Source of the DNA: Corticium candelabrum
Taxonomy: Eukaryota > Porifera > Homoscleromorpha > Homosclerophorida > Plakinidae
Length of the DNA stretch: 64,000 nt
Direction of reading: 5' to 3'
Assembly: GCF_963422355.1 (NCBI RefSeq)
Contig: NC_085094.1
Location: 6,358,770 to 6,422,769, forward strand
Within the stretch, counting starts at the first letter, position 1. Every line of letters begins with the position of its first letter. Below, piece by piece: positions 59,700 through 64,000 of the stretch. Made by a program: the position numbers and the translations under genes. The notes under the pieces are model-generated. The model made no database searches, was not told the origin of the DNA, and was given only the letters and a program-made list of their open reading frames with translations.

Positions 59700-60600
59700 C
59701 CATGTACTTGCACGTATTGACAAGAAACGCTGTTTGGCTACACATTTTGAACAGTAGGAGTAAACTAGAATTCTCATATTGCTTGTTTGTCTTTCATCAT
59801 ATTTAACTAACACTACTTGGCAGGTATCACACTCTCCACACTCCATGTGGAAAGAGTCTTTCCCTGTAATAGGAATGACAGCAGAGCTTGCAGTAAACAC
59901 CAAACAGCTACAGTCAGATGTCAGTTATCCGAACACTTTGGGACCCGACCCTAAAGCTAACGTTAAATCTCCTGGTGCTGAAGCAGGGTCCCTGGGCCTC
60001 CCATGCTCGTTCATTTAACCAAATACATGGATACTGAACAACAATTGCGCAAACACCCAAACTTGAATGCACTCTATAAAGTAATAGTGAGAAAGTCGAT
60101 TACCATATAATGCTACTAACTACTAAAAAGTAGTACATCTTTCTGCCCATGCACATAACACTTTACAATGTGTACTTCTAGAGGGCATCCAAGGCATTCT
60201 GTGTCTGGTCTGACTGTACATGTATGTACTTATCAAGTTTACAAGCTTCAAAAACACAAAGTGTACTATGCAATTTCTGAAAATCGGCATCTTTCATTGG
60301 AATGCCAATTAATTAACAGGCGTTTACACATTTAAAAAATTGTGGTCTCTACATACACTAATTTGCTTTGTTAAAAAGAAAAGCCAGCATTCATACAAAA
60401 CCAAATTTTATCAAAGCATGAGCAGTCACTAATACTAGCAATCTGCAATGTTGAATGGCAGCTAGATAACAAAATCGAAATTTACAGAATTGCGGTATGC
60501 AGACGACAACAGCAGTGGTACAGTGTAGCTGATCAGACCACCTGTGTACACCTCACAATCATCTGTTGTTCCAGATGATCGATAAACAATTATACCTAAC
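59700..60600. other. Convergent 3' spacer between methyltransferase and phosphatase genes
   Basis: About 0.9 kb with no gene. The two flanking genes run towards each other. No canonical AATAAA lies close behind the methyltransferase stop. Confidence 0.55.
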
Positions 60601-62893
60601 TCAATGCAGCATATGGCCAAACCCGTCCAAGTACTCCATGATAACAGTGTGACAAAAGACATACTGCTCCTACAATAACGTAGTACATACAAAACAGTCA
60701 GTAAGGAACAGACACAACTGGACACATACCAGAGTCTGAACTATTCCAGGATGCTGAGTTCGCAATACTTTAATTCTGCTGAACACATCTATGACACCTT
60801 CAACTTGTAACGACTCGATGAGCGACAATAACGCACAGAAAGTGCCAGTTCGACCAATACCATTACTGACAAAAAACAACTATGGAACCATTCACAGTAT
60901 GATCAGACATTGCTGCCTTACTTGCAGTGAACTGTCAATGTCCTGTTGCCTGTTTTTCTTTGTATCTTCTGCACCTGAATAAGAAGATCTAATAGCTGAG
61001 TTGATCTTGACGGAGATTTTCCTTCCTGCCAACTCGTGAACTGAAACTGTGTCACCGTCTTTTTCTCTGAATCCTGCACATGTCGCACTGTCAGTCTTAC
61101 ACTGTGAGCGACTAGAAGATCGTTAACCTTGGACATTGTAATCCGTCGAATGCTGTACTCCACACCTGGCATTTCAACTTCCATAGTTACCATAATAGAG
61201 CCATGTGTAGCACTTCCTGAAGATGGCCAGTACTGACAACACATGTCCTGCATCATGAATATTAATGATCATTAGACAAGTTCCATACAAGGTACAGCAA
61301 GTTTCTACCATGCCCCCTTCTTCTAATTTAGTTAACATGACAATAGTCTGACAGTCTTGCTGCCAGATCATTTGCCAAAAGTCAGCCACAGTTGAGACAA
61401 GAGGACCTTGAGTGACAATGAAAGCATCACGTTTGAGATAGCTCTAGAAAAACAGCACAAACAAATCCACATGGCTGCATGCAGTACAACAACAGATCAA
61501 GTTACATCCACAAAACTGGCATTGATGTAGTCTGATCCAACCAGTGCATTCTCAGATGAATCATCCTCTTCAGTACTGCTCTCCAACTGAAGAACAACTC
61601 TTCTATCATCCACTGCGTACATTATATTCCATGTACACAAAAATAAACAAACCCAAACAGAAATTGTAACGAACATGGTATGATATCTTGATATCGATTC
61701 TTGTCATGGACAGCTGGGTCACTTCCAAATTGACAGTTGTGTCTCTGCACTGCAGGAGTAACAGCATGTAGCACCTGCACAACCAATTAGAATCACAAGC
61801 AAAAGTATGTACTGCATGCACTTGCATGTCTACCTCAAACTGTTGTTTAAATCCATCCTCAGACTCTCTGTCTGCAGACTGGAGGCTTCTGACATATTCC
61901 TGAAATTCTGTAATCTTTATCTCTGTGCTGCCACTGAGAAATGCTTCCGATAGCACATCATGGATGAACACATACTGAGCCTACGCATGTTTATTAAATA
62001 CAAGAAATTAATAAAAATTAGATGAAACTGACACACCTCGGTCTGCACCATATTCTGACGTCGAGTTCGTAAAGTTGCTACACAATGATAGATATCAATA
62101 AGCTCACCATCTTCAGCACGATCTAGCATTGTGTCAATCACGATTAACGTTCCAGTGCGACCAACTCCAGAACTGTCATACAAAATTTCATTCATTTATT
62201 TGACTAGTTTGATTGTTGATTCTTATCATAACCTGCAGTGCAATACAATGGGTCCTTCGTCTGCAGAGTGCTCTCTCTGAATTCTCTTCCAGAAATAAAG
62301 TAAAGATGCTGAATGTGCTGGAACACCATGACCTGGCCACAACATAAACTGACAATGCTTTACAACACGTGACTCAGTGCCCTGCAGTAAAGCTAGAATG
62401 AAAAATCAGGGACATTTGGAATACAAGCCATTAACCAGCTGGAGATGGATGGTTCTCAAAACACAGTCAGCAAATGACATCTCGGTCTTTAACGTCACAA
62501 TAATGCCATTGCAGTCTATTGATTGTTTCACTGCCTTTGGCCAATACTGGTGACACTTTGTCTGACATAGCATAAGACAATTAAAGCTATACACAGATAA
62601 ATCCTACATGTTGAAAACGTCTAGTAGAGACTGACCCTTTTGTTCTCAACGAGGCGAGTCAGCATAACAATAGTCGATGAATTTTCTGCCCACACCATAT
62701 GCCACATGTCAGCACGTGTGTCACGAGTAGGGCCTACATTAACAAGTACACAATAAGTATGTTTTCTAAGTATACTAGGCATAGTCTTTCCTTGACAAGC
62801 AATGTATTTCTTCGATTTACGATAACCCTATACGTAGATGCAAAGACTTTTTGATACATTTTAACAACACAGAAACACAAACACACGCACACG

Positions 62894-62948
<55 letters not shown>

Positions 62949-63794
62949 AGACACCTACAGCCACCAACGACAACAACAACAAATGTCACCATACATCTAT
63001 GTATGCAGCATTGATATAATCAGAATCACAATTTTTCATTCCCTCAAGAAACGGTAAAACAACTCGAGCATGATCATCTATTAAAAAGAGATAAAACAAA
63101 TTTAAGAATACAACTACACAGCAAGTAGTCTCAACAATACTACATGTCAAACAAGTCTCATAACGATTCTTCTTTGAGTTGCAAAAAGCCAAAGTGAGAG
63201 GAAATTCACTTCTAACTTGGTGCAATTGCTAAAGATAATAAACACTGAAGTACAAAGAAACAGTGACCTGTTGCTGACTCTTTTCAACCTCAAACTGAGC
63301 ACTAAAGCCTGCATTGTTATCAGCATGCATGTCGTCTACATATCCACTGAATTCATCAACACTCACTGCATACAGTGCAGTACTCATACGATTACGAACT
63401 ACACCTGTGCAAGAGCAAAAGTCCAATAATATATAAATAATATGCTTAATTACAACAGCCTTTACAAACACACTTTTGGGTGAATCATCAACCTCGTTGG
63501 TTTTCACAATAAATTCAACATTTTGGCTGTCCTGCCCAAGTATGTTACTAGCACTGCACTGATAGAAGCCAGAATCAGTTAACTGAACGTCTTCAATTTG
63601 TAGAGCTCCCATCCTCAAATGCGTCACTCTCTGGTTGTTACCTTGTAACTGATTACCACCAAAGAACCAACTAATGGTTGGTTCTGGCACGCCAGCTGCA
63701 TCACAAGGCAACACAGCTGTTGTGCCGACAAATGCTGTTACAACCAAATTGAACCCTTCGTTTGAAATGGTTGGTGCCTCCATGTCAGATGCTA
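60601..63794 (-). CDS. Ig-domain tandem protein tyrosine phosphatase (RPTP-like), 5' end outside window
   Basis: The 5'-most clear exon (63474-63794) encodes an Ig-like domain (TAVLPCDAAG; ISWFFGG; DSGFYQCSASN). Next come a D1 wedge exon (63268-63404, VDEFSGYVDDMHADN), KKNRY (63153-63228), DHARVVLPF and SDYINAAYID (62.99-63.08 kb), GYRKSKKYIACQ (to 62827), GPTRDTRADMWHMVW, CHQYWP, then WPGHGVP and HCSSGVGRTGT with QTEAQYVF. D2 follows: KNRYQDIIP, SDYINASF, QGPLVSTVADFW, DMCCQYWP, SWQEGKSP and HCNNGIGRTGTF, then a final exon ending GFGHMLH with the stop at 60601-60603. Cys and Arg of both signature loops are present, but the WPD-loop Asp is Gly in D1 and the D2 loop reads WQE. Weak activity, substrate trapping or pseudophosphatase behaviour is therefore likely. 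No certain transmembrane helix lies between the Ig and D1 domains. More ectodomain probably lies to the right; a possible Ig-end exon (RARKKLGISNK) sits near 63.9 kb. Confidence 0.88.
62894..62957. repeat. (CA)n microsatellite in a phosphatase-gene intron
   Basis: About 64 bp of CA repeats within the intron preceding the GYRKSKKY exon of D1. Confidence 0.93.
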
Positions 63795-64000
63795 CTACAT
63801 AACACAGACAAACACACACAAATTATGCATTGCAAACGGTAGCAAACAAAATTAATGAGCTCTTACAAAAACCACGCCTATTTACAGCACTGCTATTGGT
63901 ATACAACACGTGGGATCTTATCTTGTTGCTAATGCCTAGTTTCTTTCTTGCTCTAGAAAAAATAGTTAGCACCAATAGCTCTCCACTCATCAACTTAGCT

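Noticed and set aside
63850-63960. A further Ig-domain exon at the right edge (RARKKLGISNK, minus strand)
   Set aside because: Plausible as the end of a preceding Ig domain, but the rest lies outside the window and the exon limits cannot be fixed, so it is mentioned only in the phosphatase entry.

Overview
The window looks like nuclear DNA from an intron-dense invertebrate animal. Genes have many short exons split by introns mostly of 50-150 bp. Long GT/CA microsatellites, MITE-like inverted repeats and metazoan-only domain sets are present (large lipid transfer proteins; an Ig-containing tandem-domain tyrosine phosphatase). A compact genome such as a sponge's would fit, but the species cannot be proven from sequence alone.

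Most of the window (1.9-53.6 kb) is a head-to-tail array of five paralogous genes on the minus strand, called here LLTP-1 to LLTP-5 from left to right. All encode secreted large lipid transfer proteins of the vitellogenin/apolipophorin/apoB family. Each starts with a signal peptide and an LPD_N (Vitellogenin_N) lipovitellin-like module spread over about 17 small exons, followed by large 3' exons. LLTP-4 and LLTP-5 keep a long C-terminal tail: a von Willebrand D domain, one thrombospondin type-1 repeat and a short six-cysteine end module. LLTP-1 and LLTP-2 lack vWD and TSP1 but keep the six-cysteine end. LLTP-3 has lost all three and instead carries an expanded array of sequon-rich repeats of about 28 and 56 residues. 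Exon order and intron phases agree between copies, so the array arose by tandem duplication. LLTP-1 and LLTP-2 are the youngest pair. My exon chains for these two sum to exact multiples of three (1,664 and 1,656 residues).

The spacers hold several mobile or foldback elements with visible ends: a PIF/Harbinger-like MITE inside an LLTP-1 intron (5.2-5.8 kb), a TIR element with a 7-bp target duplication (19.5-21.3 kb), a nearly 1-kb palindrome (33.2-34.2 kb), an old inverted repeat (45.9-46.7 kb), a pogo/Tigger-like element with TA duplication (56.4-56.8 kb) and smaller hairpins. A small plus-strand gene of unknown function may lie at 44.4-44.8 kb.

On the right, an intronless plus-strand gene (59.0-59.7 kb) encodes a TylF-type O-methyltransferase, a family best known from bacteria. 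The minus-strand gene from 60.6 kb to beyond the window end encodes an Ig domain followed by two tyrosine phosphatase domains. Both phosphatase domains keep the catalytic Cys and Arg but have lost the WPD-loop aspartate, and the only transmembrane candidate coincides with an in-frame 69-bp intron.
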